Positions 1-7,448 of a DNA stretch of 64,000 bases are shown here, in pieces (position 1 is the stretch's first letter; every line of letters begins with the position of its first letter). This DNA is from Oceanospirillum linum (GTDB lineage Bacteria > Pseudomonadota > Gammaproteobacteria > Pseudomonadales > Halomonadaceae), in contig NZ_FXTS01000006.1 of NCBI RefSeq assembly GCF_900182785.1, forward strand, positions 1 to 64,000. The letters run 5' to 3'. Both the position numbers and the translations under genes were made by a program. Under the pieces are notes generated by a model, which was not told the DNA's origin, did no database searches, and saw only the letters and a program-made list of their open reading frames with translations.

Positions 1-58
1 TGCTCAGCGCCGATGGTAGTGTGGGGTCTCCCCATGTGAGAGTAGGACATCGTCAAGC
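1..58 (+). rRNA. rrf: 5S ribosomal RNA, 3' end (partial)
   Basis: The first 58 bases match the 3' half of bacterial 5S rRNA: the segment GATGGTAGTGTGGGGTCTCC, then the loop and GAGAGTAGGACATCGTCAAGC typical of gammaproteobacterial 5S. The 5' part lies outside the window. A strong terminator follows at 106-136, so this is the end of an rRNA operon. The exact 3' end is estimated. Confidence 0.9.
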
Positions 59-104
59 GCCTTATACTGGCTGATTGTGTAAATAGTACACAGACAGCCC
101 AAAA

Positions 105-136
105 GAACCCCGCTTCATTGAAGCGGGGTTTTTTTA
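105..136 (+). terminator. Rho-independent terminator of the rRNA operon
   Basis: A 10-bp perfect stem (106-115 with 121-130, AACCCCGCTT/AAGCGGGGTT) has a short loop and runs into a stretch of seven or more T. It lies about 50 bases after the 5S end. The 212 bases between here and the kinase gene at 349 show nothing convincing. Confidence 0.92.
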
Positions 137-348
137 TGCCCGGGATTTAGGTCTTGGCATGGGCCGGATATGTCTGGATAAGGGTTGTATGGAGGAGTAA
201 AGAAAGAGTGGGTAAGTAAGATGGCGGGGCAATGACGCCCCGTGGTAACGGGCGCTGAGCTCAGAACAGCAATGTTTTGGATGCTTGTGTAAAGGTAGAA
301 ACAGATAAGAGTGGGACTGATGTTTTCGCATCCCAAAAGTTATGCCCT

Positions 349-1746
349 CTAGATTGGCTGGTTCTTCTTAGGTAGTCTGATCTTAACCGTCAGCCCTCCT
401 CCTGAAGTTTGTTGAAGTAGTAAGGTTCCATTATGTCGCTCAGTAATGCGTTTAACAATGGAAAGCCCAAGCCCTGCGCCGCTTTCATGGCCAGAACGGT
501 AGAACCTTTCTGTCAGCCGTTTAAGGTCAGCTTGCTCAACCCCGGAGCCATGGTCAGTAACAGTGAGGACAAAATATTTTTTTTGGTTTTCTAAGAAAAG
601 CTCTATATGACCTTTTACTGGTGAAAATTTGACAGCGTTGCTGATCAGATTTTGCAGTAAAACATCGAGCATTCCTTCCTCAATATAAGCTTCCCACAGG
701 CATGCCTCGTCTGCTTCAAGGCTGAGTTCAATCTTTTTTTTCCAGGCTATGGGCATAAGTTCGGCTAGATTACTGCGGGTTTCTTTTAACAGGTCAATGC
801 TTACCCTCCTTTGAAGACTAATTCCAGGGTCTAGTCTGGCAAGAGTAAGCAGTTGAGAAACAATGCGCGTAGAACGGTCTACAGCCAAGTTTAGCTGCTT
901 AAGCGAGGCTTTTTGCTGGCTTTCTGATTCTGCCTGTAAAGCATTATCGGCATGTATTTTCTGAACGGCCAATGGTGTTCTTAGCTCGTGCGCTGCATCG
1001 GCTATTAAACGCTGCTCTCTGGCTATAAGCGTCTCTGTTTCGCTTAGAAGTCGGTTTAATGCTTCCTGTATAGGCTGTAATTCAGAGGGTGGTGCTTTGA
1101 GTCGTATCGGTTTGAGATTGTCAGGTGCTCGTCCTTCTATTAGCCGGGTGAGCTCTTTTAATGGTGAAAGTCCCCAGTTAATTGCACTCCATAAAAGAAG
1201 GGCAAGTACCGGTATACCAATAAGCTCGGGGATAAGGGTCTGAATAACAACCTTTTCAACAAGCTCTCCACGCACATCTTTCCGCTCAGCAACACTCACT
1301 ACAAATGGAAAACTGGAGGCGTGTGTTTTCAATGTGAATGTAATCCATTGATGGTCCTTATAGGTCATTTTACTGAAACCGACTTCTTCAGAAGCCATAG
1401 GTTTTTCCGGGCTCGAAGGTGAGCGAATAATAACCTGATGGCCGTGTCTTACCTGGTAAGATATTTTGCTTTCATATTTATGTCCTTCTGATCCGGTTTC
1501 CTCGAGAAGGGCTGCTTCAAATGCCTTTTGCAGTTGTTGCTCATCTCTGTTGTTAAGCTGTGTATCGTGGATTCCCAAAACCAATGCTTGCAGAAGACGG
1601 GCATTTTGAGCCAGGCGGGCATCAAAGATTTCTTCAATCTCATGGCTCGCGTCTTTAAAGCTTACGTATCCTATTAAGCTGCTCATGGTCATCAGCAAAA
1701 GTAAAACAAACAGCAGTGTTCGTTTAGTAATTGACGCAGGTAGCAT
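349..1746 (-). CDS. Sensor histidine kinase, QseC/PmrB-like
   Basis: This is an inner-membrane two-component sensor of 465 residues, the normal length for the QseC/PmrB/TctE group. One membrane segment lies near residues 11-28, a periplasmic domain spans about 30-170, and a second membrane segment lies near 172-192. A linker with HAMP character and a HisKA domain follow, with the phospho-accepting His253 in AAHELRTPLA. The ATPase domain has the N box (NLISNAVKFS), a G1 box (DHGSGVE) and the G2 box GAGLGLSIV. Its start codon directly follows the regulator's stop codon, so the two are translationally linked. It is the third gene of dsbD-regulator-kinase. The signal sensed is unknown. An envelope redox or metal signal is an inference from the neighbours. 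Confidence 0.93.
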   Translation of the reverse strand: MLPASITKRTLLFVLLLLMTMSSLIGYVSFKDASHEIEEIFDARLAQNARLLQALVLGIHDTQLNNRDEQQLQKAFEAALLEETGSEGHKYESKISYQVRHGHQVIIRSPSSPEKPMASEEVGFSKMTYKDHQWITFTLKTHASSFPFVVSVAERKDVRGELVEKVVIQTLIPELIGIPVLALLLWSAINWGLSPLKELTRLIEGRAPDNLKPIRLKAPPSELQPIQEALNRLLSETETLIAREQRLIADAAHELRTPLAVQKIHADNALQAESESQQKASLKQLNLAVDRSTRIVSQLLTLARLDPGISLQRRVSIDLLKETRSNLAELMPIAWKKKIELSLEADEACLWEAYIEEGMLDVLLQNLISNAVKFSPVKGHIELFLENQKKYFVLTVTDHGSGVEQADLKRLTERFYRSGHESGAGLGLSIVKRITERHNGTLLLQQTSGGGLTVKIRLPKKNQPI

Positions 1747-2412
1747 TTATGCCTCTGTTTTATCAATGACGTATCCGATGCCTCTCAAGGTTCGAATCAG
1801 TTTTGGAAAAAGCTTTTTTCGCAGGTGATGAATATGGACTTCCATTGCGTTGCTTTCTACATCTTCATCCCACCCATAAAGCAGTTGCTGGAGTCTGTCC
1901 CGTGTAAACACATGACTGGGCTGACTCATCATCTCATAGAGCAGTGTGTACTCACGCCGGGTTAAGGTAATTATATTCCCGTTATAAAGCACCTGCTGAC
2001 TGGCTGGGTTGATTTCTATATCTCTCAGGGTGATTGTCGGTTGAGTACGTCCAGAGCTACGTCGCTGTAGAGCGCGAATGCGAGCTTTTAACTCTGTCAT
2101 GTCAAAAGGTTTGACCAGGTAGTCATCTGCGCCGCTGTCAAGGCCGTTTATCCTATCCTGTACGGCATCTCTTGCTGTTAGGATGAGAACAGGGATGTCT
2201 TTGCCCTGAGTCCGAATCTGTCTTAAAACGGATAAGCCATCCAGCCGAGGCAAACCAAGATCAAGTACTGCCAGATCAAAATAATCCGTTTCAAGTGCTT
2301 GTAGTGCCTGAAGTCCATCTGTAAGCCAGTCAACAGTGTAGCCCTCAGCTTTAAGCGCTTGCTGCAAACCTGACCCTAAACCCGAATCATCTTCCACCAG
2401 AAGAACACGCAT
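1747..2412 (-). CDS. OmpR/PhoB-family response regulator, PmrA/QseB-like
   Basis: This 221-residue DNA-binding regulator is the partner of the kinase downstream. The receiver domain (1-115) has the acidic pocket VEDD, the phospho-acceptor Asp51 in LDLGLP and Lys101 in VKPFD. A winged-helix output domain fills about 125-218 (LTRREYTLLYEM and EVHIHHLRKKL). Family knowledge: PmrA/QseB-type regulators bind tandem CTTAAG-like hexamers spaced by five bases. Two perfect copies of that arrangement lie in front of the operon at 4340-4356 and 4372-4388. I therefore infer that it regulates its own operon and the divergent tlpA-DUF4266-DUF3570 genes. It lies 25 bases downstream of dsbD. Confidence 0.93.
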   Translation of the reverse strand: MRVLLVEDDSGLGSGLQQALKAEGYTVDWLTDGLQALQALETDYFDLAVLDLGLPRLDGLSVLRQIRTQGKDIPVLILTARDAVQDRINGLDSGADDYLVKPFDMTELKARIRALQRRSSGRTQPTITLRDIEINPASQQVLYNGNIITLTRREYTLLYEMMSQPSHVFTRDRLQQLLYGWDEDVESNAMEVHIHHLRKKLFPKLIRTLRGIGYVIDKTEA

Positions 2413-2437
2413 ATAGGTTCCTTAACTTAAAATATGC

Positions 2438-4285
2438 TTACAGAAGTTTGTTTACCTGACCGATAAACTGTTGAGGCCTCAGCTCGCCCTGCACTCTGGC
2501 TGGGGTGAGTTCTTGTCCATTTGCTTTATAGAAGAGTAAGCTCGGTGGTCCAAAGAGTCCATGCTGTTGGAGAAAGGTGCTCTGCTCGGGAGTGTTAGCG
2601 GTCATATTCAGCTGGATAAAGGTGACTTTTTCACGAAAAGCCTGAACACCTGGATGACTAAAGACTTCCCGTTCCATCGCCTTACAGCTGGCACACCAGT
2701 CGGCATAGAGATCAATAACAACCGGTACGCCGGCAGCACTGGCTGTTTGGATAGCGGCCTGCATGCTTTGAACCGAATCATAACGGGTAAACAAAGGATT
2801 TTCATGTTCAGGCTCTGATTGAGCTGATGCAGAAACGAATGCAAGAGGCTTTAAAGGATCATCATGGCCTGCAAGACCAGCCAGAAGCAGGGTGATGCCA
2901 TAGGTCATCAGAGCTATGGCGAGTCCGCGGCGGGTTTTCTCCCAGTGGCTAAGGGATTCAGGTTGCCCGAAATTACCGAGATGTGCGGCATACACAATGA
3001 CCAGTAGCGACCATAGCAGAATGCTCACATTACCCGGTAGCAGGCGTCCCAGAAGACTGACAGCAACACCTAATAGCAGAACCCCGAAGAAGGCTTTCAC
3101 TTCCACCATCCAGCCGCCAGCTCTGGGTAGCCATTTGCCGCCGCCTGCACCAACCAGAATGAGTGGTACACCCATGCCGAGACTTAGTGCAAACAAAGAT
3201 GCACCGCCCAGTAAAGCATCCCCAGTGGTGCTGATATAAACCAGTGCTCCTGCTAATGGCGCTGATACACAAGGCGATACCACAAGAGCAGATATCAGCC
3301 CCATTAGTGCAACACCGGTATATTTTCCACCGCTGCTGTTCTGTCCCATATGGTCTAACCGGTCACGTAGAAATGCTGGTAGTTGGAGCTCATAAAAACC
3401 GAACATTGCCATCGCCAGAGCGGCGAAGAGTGATGAGAATATGATCAGTGCCACAGGACTTTGCAGTGAAGCCTGAAGATTCATCTTAGCGCCAAAATAT
3501 CCCACCAGAACACCCGCTAGAGTATAGGTCAGTGACATACCCAATACATAGGCGGTTGATAAGCCGATACCCTTGCGCAGAGTGATATTAGCACCCTGAC
3601 CGGCAATGATACCTGCGAGAATAGGGATCATTGGTAGCACACAGGGAGTAAACGTCAGGCCTAAACCCAGTATAAAAAAGGTGAGTATCACCCAGTACCC
3701 CTCAGCGCTGGCCAGCATCGCAGCAATGGCCCCGGCATCTTCGGCAACGGCCAGGGATTGATCACTTGCAGGAATAGATCGGCTGTTCACAGATACCGTA
3801 GAGTTTGAGTCCGTAACGGCAATAGGTTGAATGGTTAGCGTTTTTCTCTGAGGCGGATAGCACAGGCCATTTTCAGAGCAGCCCTGATAACTCAGTTGCA
3901 GTTGCAGTTGCTTGCTGTCTGGCAAGGCTTCTATATCAAGTTGGTGATGAAAAACCTGAACCAGACCAAAGTTCGGATCATTTTTCTCTTCAGCCTGGGT
4001 CAGAAATACAACAGCACTTAATGTCTGCTTGTTTTCGTTGATTAGTTTAAGACGCTTTTCATACAGATAGTACCCATCTGCAATATCCCAGTGAAGCTTT
4101 AGGGTTCCATCGCTTAGTTGCTTATAGCTAAACCTGAATGCTTGCTCAGGCGGAAGAAATTCATCTTCCTGTGTAGCCCCCTCCGCAATAGCACTCAAAC
4201 TGAGACCGGTAAGTACTGCTATAAAAATGAAAGTAAGCAGTTGCTTTAATCCGGGTCGCAGGCTTAAACAGTAATTCTGAGACAT
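2438..4285 (-). CDS. dsbD: Thiol:disulfide interchange protein DsbD
   Basis: DsbD carries electrons from cytoplasmic thioredoxin across the inner membrane to periplasmic thiol proteins. All three modules are present in 615 residues. After an N-terminal signal segment (about 14-34) comes the periplasmic alpha domain with the Cys136/Cys142 pair (GCSENGLCYPP). The membrane beta domain follows, with about eight segments and the redox cysteines in FTPCVLPMIP (Cys215) and VSPCVSAPLAG. The C-terminal gamma thioredoxin domain has WCASCK near residue 530. It is the first gene of a dsbD-regulator-kinase operon. A TlpA-like thioredoxin, a natural client for DsbD electrons, is encoded divergently 162 bases away. 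The linkage to a two-component system suggests a dedicated rather than housekeeping DsbD, but this is an inference. Confidence 0.96.
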   Translation of the reverse strand: MSQNYCLSLRPGLKQLLTFIFIAVLTGLSLSAIAEGATQEDEFLPPEQAFRFSYKQLSDGTLKLHWDIADGYYLYEKRLKLINENKQTLSAVVFLTQAEEKNDPNFGLVQVFHHQLDIEALPDSKQLQLQLSYQGCSENGLCYPPQRKTLTIQPIAVTDSNSTVSVNSRSIPASDQSLAVAEDAGAIAAMLASAEGYWVILTFFILGLGLTFTPCVLPMIPILAGIIAGQGANITLRKGIGLSTAYVLGMSLTYTLAGVLVGYFGAKMNLQASLQSPVALIIFSSLFAALAMAMFGFYELQLPAFLRDRLDHMGQNSSGGKYTGVALMGLISALVVSPCVSAPLAGALVYISTTGDALLGGASLFALSLGMGVPLILVGAGGGKWLPRAGGWMVEVKAFFGVLLLGVAVSLLGRLLPGNVSILLWSLLVIVYAAHLGNFGQPESLSHWEKTRRGLAIALMTYGITLLLAGLAGHDDPLKPLAFVSASAQSEPEHENPLFTRYDSVQSMQAAIQTASAAGVPVVIDLYADWCASCKAMEREVFSHPGVQAFREKVTFIQLNMTANTPEQSTFLQQHGLFGPPSLLFYKANGQELTPARVQGELRPQQFIGQVNKLL

Positions 4286-4339
4286 GAGTGTATCCTCGCT
4301 AATCCCTTGAAGTGTTTCCGGCCATTTTCTGTCAGGAAA

Positions 4340-4356
4340 CTTAAGGTTTGCTTAAG
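4340..4356. promoter_or_regulatory. PmrA/QseB-type operator box 1
   Basis: CTTAAG (4340-4345), five bases, then CTTAAG (4351-4356). This is a perfect direct repeat with the 11-bp period characteristic of PmrA/QseB-class operators, in the 162-bp region between dsbD (minus) and the tlpA-like gene (plus). It lies 55 bp from the dsbD start. Assignment to the regulator at 1747-2412 is an inference. Confidence 0.7.
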
Positions 4357-4371
4357 CAGTTGCTCTGCTCG

Positions 4372-4388
4372 CTTAAGAAAATCTTAAG
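4372..4388. promoter_or_regulatory. PmrA/QseB-type operator box 2
   Basis: CTTAAG (4372-4377), five bases, then CTTAAG (4383-4388). It is an exact second copy of the arrangement at 4340-4356, offset by 32 bp (about three helical turns), so both boxes present the same DNA face. It ends 59 bp before the tlpA-like start codon, where an activator site for the plus-strand arm would be expected. Confidence 0.7.
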
Positions 4389-4447
4389 TTTTCTAAGGGA
4401 AGATGCTTATCAGTCGATGACCAATCGAAGAACCAGGGAGTCCGGAT

Positions 4448-4972
4448 ATGTCTTTTTCGTTTAAAAAACAGCTTGTAGCAGCAGGTATAACGTTAACTGT
4501 TTTAGGCACTCAGGCTGTGGCATCAGAGTTACAGCCTGTTCAACAAGCTCAATTGGCACCCATGGCCAAGGTCAGCCTTCCTGATGTTAACGGGGGGGCG
4601 GCATCACTTTCTGACTTTAAAGGAAAGGTTGTTCTGGTTGATTTCTGGGCTTCCTGGTGTGGCCCATGCCGTCAGTCGTTTCCCTGGATGAATCAACTTC
4701 AGGAAACGTATCGGGCTGAAGGGCTGGAGGTTGTTGCGATCAATCTCGACCATGAGGCCGGGTTGGCTAAAGAATTTCTTCAGGATCTGCCCGTTCAGTT
4801 TACTGTTCTTCTGGATACCGATGCACAGCTGCCTGAGGAATATGGCGTGATAGGCATGCCATCAAGCTACCTTATTGACCGAAATGGAAAGATTCGGGCG
4901 CAGCATATTGGTTTTCATAGTGACCGAGTAAAAGCCTATGAAGACAACATCAAAGTACTACTGGCTGAATGA
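4448..4972 (+). CDS. TlpA/ResA-like periplasmic thioredoxin
   Basis: This 174-residue thiol-disulfide protein has a signal peptide (positive n-region MSFSFKK, hydrophobic core, likely cleavage after AVAS near residue 26). The thioredoxin fold has the active site WASWCGPC (Cys71 and Cys74) and the cis-proline loop GMPSSY near residue 138, as in TlpA/ResA proteins. The partner is probably the DsbD encoded divergently, which would keep it reduced. It starts a three-gene operon with the DUF4266 lipoprotein and DUF3570 protein. Its stop codon lies next to the start of the lipoprotein gene. A specific substrate cannot be read from the sequence. The C-terminal CGCN motif of the next protein is one candidate (inference). 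Confidence 0.92.
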   Translation: MSFSFKKQLVAAGITLTVLGTQAVASELQPVQQAQLAPMAKVSLPDVNGGAASLSDFKGKVVLVDFWASWCGPCRQSFPWMNQLQETYRAEGLEVVAINLDHEAGLAKEFLQDLPVQFTVLLDTDAQLPEEYGVIGMPSSYLIDRNGKIRAQHIGFHSDRVKAYEDNIKVLLAE

Positions 4973-4983
4973 GGCGAATGGCG

Positions 4984-5205
4984 ATGACAAAAGTAATGCT
5001 TATATCAGCCCTGATGAGCAGTATGCTGCTTGCTGGCTGTTCTGGTCTTGGAGTTAAGCCTTGGGAGCGCGGTGTTTTGGCGAAAGAAGAGATGCAGTTG
5101 ATTTCTGACGCCGTTGAAGCAGGTCTGGATGATCATATCTATTTCAGTAAAGAAGCGACCAGTGGCGGACGTGGATTCGGAGGTGGTGGCTGTGGCTGTA
5201 ACTAA
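4984..5205 (+). CDS. DUF4266-type small lipoprotein with C-terminal CGCN
   Basis: The protein is small (73 residues from the ATG at 4984). That ATG has a GAGG motif nine bases upstream; in-frame ATGs at 4969 and 4978 are alternatives, and 4969 would give an ATGA overlap with the preceding stop. The signal sequence ends in the lipobox LLAG-Cys19, so it is predicted to be a lipid-anchored envelope protein. The middle part (GVKPWERGVLAKEEMQ) resembles DUF4266 proteins as I remember them. The C-terminus is a glycine-rich arm ending GGGGCGCN, which supplies two cysteines one residue apart at the very end. It sits between a thioredoxin and a DUF3570 gene and overlaps the latter by 14 bases. Function is unknown. 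A role in metal or thiol chemistry is an inference. Confidence 0.85.
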   Translation: MTKVMLISALMSSMLLAGCSGLGVKPWERGVLAKEEMQLISDAVEAGLDDHIYFSKEATSGGRGFGGGGCGCN

Positions 5206-6529
5206 ACAAAAAGATGTGACCCAGGGTGATGGTACGCTGAAGACGATGTTGGCATCGGCTGGCTGTGCTTTATTGGCGGGTTTACCGACTCAGGCTCAGG
5301 CCGCTGAGTTGGATAACTGGGATTTTGATACCGCAGCTTTGATCTATGCTGAAAGTGATAGCCGTGTTAGTGCGTTTGAGCCTGTGGTCAGTGCTACACG
5401 AAACTTCGATAGCGAAACGAAGCTAAACCTGAAGTTTGCTTTTGATACCCTGACGGGGGCATCTCCAAATGGCGCTACCTCTTCTGCTCAGGCTCAAACC
5501 TTTGCCCGGCCATCCGGTAATGGACGCTATACGACAGATGCCGGTGCTCAGCCTCTTGATGACACTTTCCGGGATTCACGAGCGGCTTTCTCGGCAAGCT
5601 GGTCTGCTCCCATTAATCGAGACTGGGCCTATAGTGCAGGTGGCTATCTGTCCTCTGAGCATGATTACCAGTCATTAGGTGTTAATGGTACAGTTTCTCG
5701 TTACCTGAACCAGAAAAATACAACTCTGACCTTTGGGCTCAATCTATCGGCAGACAGCCTGAATCCGGAAGGAGGGCTACCTGTAGGGCTTAGCCGTACT
5801 CCGGTTCCGGATAGCGCAACGTTCACGACTGATCTGAATAACAGTCGAGATGGTTCGTCTGACGATAAGCAGGTTGTTGATGTTGTTCTTGGCCTGACCC
5901 AGGTGATCGACCGAAAAACACTGATGCAGTTGAATTATGCGTTGAGTTCCGGTTCCGGTTATCTGAATGATCCCTATAAGATCGTATCAGTTATCGATAG
6001 CAATGCGGGGGGAAATTACGGTGGTAACTTTATAAAGGATGGAGCCAATCTCTATCTTTATGAAAAACGTCCCGACTCACGTCTCAAACATGCACTTTTC
6101 TGGCAGGGTAAACGTCAACTGGATAATGGCGATATTGTCGATCTTAGCTATCGCTTTATGTTCGATGATTGGGGGGTAAACTCTCATACTGTTGATCTTA
6201 AATATCGCTGGGATCTTGGTAAGCATTATATCGAGCCGCAGTTGCGTTGGTATACCCAAACCGCTGCTGATTTCTATAAGCGTTACGTGACGTCAAGTGA
6301 CTACCCATCTCTGGATGAGGTCAGTGCGGATTATCGCCTGGGTGACCTGGACACCTATACTCTGGGTTTTCGCTATGGCTACCGAATGAGTCAGAACTCA
6401 GAGTTGTATACTCGGATCTCTTTTTATCAGCAAAGTAGCTCCGGTGATAATGGCTTTGGAGGGCTGACAGATCAGGAACTTTATCCGGATACAGCAGCGA
6501 CTATGGTCACGGTTGGGTATCGGTTCTGA
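5192..6529 (+). CDS. DUF3570 protein, predicted outer-membrane beta-barrel
   Basis: I chose the GTG at 5192 because GGAGG at 5179-5183 lies eight bases before it; the frame is open further upstream to an ATG at 5114. This gives 445 residues. The N-terminal export signal (TMLASAGCALLAGLPTQAQA) probably ends near residue 37. The rest alternates polar and aromatic residues in strand-like stretches and ends in GYRF, an outer-membrane barrel type C-terminus with terminal Phe. Near residue 85 it has DTLTGAS, which fits the flavinylation pattern Dxx[S/T]GA[S/T] recognised by ApbE enzymes (see findings). It is the last gene of the thioredoxin-lipoprotein-DUF3570 operon. Function is unknown in the family. 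Confidence 0.85.
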   Translation: MAVTKQKDVTQGDGTLKTMLASAGCALLAGLPTQAQAAELDNWDFDTAALIYAESDSRVSAFEPVVSATRNFDSETKLNLKFAFDTLTGASPNGATSSAQAQTFARPSGNGRYTTDAGAQPLDDTFRDSRAAFSASWSAPINRDWAYSAGGYLSSEHDYQSLGVNGTVSRYLNQKNTTLTFGLNLSADSLNPEGGLPVGLSRTPVPDSATFTTDLNNSRDGSSDDKQVVDVVLGLTQVIDRKTLMQLNYALSSGSGYLNDPYKIVSVIDSNAGGNYGGNFIKDGANLYLYEKRPDSRLKHALFWQGKRQLDNGDIVDLSYRFMFDDWGVNSHTVDLKYRWDLGKHYIEPQLRWYTQTAADFYKRYVTSSDYPSLDEVSADYRLGDLDTYTLGFRYGYRMSQNSELYTRISFYQQSSSGDNGFGGLTDQELYPDTAATMVTVGYRF

Positions 6530-6550
6530 TAAGGGTTTTATGCGTCAAAG

Positions 6551-6569
6551 GGGGAAGCTTTGCTTCCCC
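6551..6569 (+). terminator. Possible terminator after the DUF3570 gene
   Basis: GGGGAAGC (6551-6558) and GCTTCCCC (6562-6569) form an 8-bp perfect stem with a TTT loop, 21 bases after the stop. No T run follows, so this may be only a hairpin. Confidence 0.4.
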
Positions 6570-6611
6570 TGAATGATGGACGAGCTTTGTCTATGACACT
6601 TCGAGTGTTTC

Positions 6612-7433
6612 TCAATGATCATCCAGTTTACGCTTAGTGTAGATATCGTAACGGCTTGATTTCCCTTCAAGAGCATAGGTCGGTGCTACGCCGTTAATGG
6701 CCGGTGCTTTTCGTGGTCGTTTGACAACAACCCGGTGAGAGGCGAGATCCATGGCGACAGCAAGCAGTTGATCATCGTCGGTATCAAATCCTACCAGCTG
6801 ATGAAACAGCTTCATTTCCTTCTTTACCGACGCGCTTTTTTCCCGTGATGGGAATATAGGATCAAGGTAGATAACCTGTGGTGAGAATCCTGTTGCAGTA
6901 ATTGCCTGCGCCATACTATCCGTTGAGTTACCAGGAACCAGCTGCATACGGGAGGCAATCTCAGATGTTTCCGGATCTGATAACGCACGACTCAACCCAT
7001 TCTCTAATAATGCAGCGACCACCGGATGCCGCTCCATCAAAAGCATGTCACACCCCAACCCTGCCAGAACAAAAGCATCGCCTCCCAAGCCGGCTGTTGC
7101 ATCGAGCACTCGAGGTTTAATACCTGACTTAAGGCCAACAGCTTTAGCGATTAGCTGACTTTTGCCTCCGCCATACTGACGGCGATGAGCTGCTTTACCT
7201 GAGGCGAATTCTACCTGAATGGGCTTAGGTGCTTTTTTACCTGTTTCACCAAGAGATATACCCTGGTCTCCGATCTGTAAAATGAGCGCACCAGCCTCTC
7301 CGGGGAGCTCAGTGACCAGCTCTGCTGATAGGTGTTCGGGTAATGGGTTGCTAAGTAGCTGTTCAGCCTGAGATCGGTATGTGTCCTGCTGAAGATAGAT
7401 ATAAAGCGGTGTCACCAAATTTGAATCAGACAT
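6612..7433 (-). CDS. rsmJ: 16S rRNA (guanine1516-N2)-methyltransferase RsmJ
   Basis: RsmJ methylates N2 of G1516 in the small-subunit rRNA using S-adenosylmethionine. The 273-residue protein is slightly longer than the E. coli enzyme. It has the family signature GKAAHRRQYGGGKSQLIAKA, the SAM-binding motif I VLDATAGLGGDAF, an acidic motif II (LLMERHP) and the catalytic-type YLDPIFPSREKSA. It lies 15 bases downstream of uppP on the same strand and may be co-transcribed with it. No oddities were seen. Confidence 0.95.
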   Translation of the reverse strand: MSDSNLVTPLYIYLQQDTYRSQAEQLLSNPLPEHLSAELVTELPGEAGALILQIGDQGISLGETGKKAPKPIQVEFASGKAAHRRQYGGGKSQLIAKAVGLKSGIKPRVLDATAGLGGDAFVLAGLGCDMLLMERHPVVAALLENGLSRALSDPETSEIASRMQLVPGNSTDSMAQAITATGFSPQVIYLDPIFPSREKSASVKKEMKLFHQLVGFDTDDDQLLAVAMDLASHRVVVKRPRKAPAINGVAPTYALEGKSSRYDIYTKRKLDDH

Positions 7434-7448
7434 AGCAATAACTCAGAG

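Noticed and set aside
115..336. Two small minus-strand frames after the rRNA terminator
   Set aside because: They overlap the terminator and each other, with no ribosome site or conserved look.
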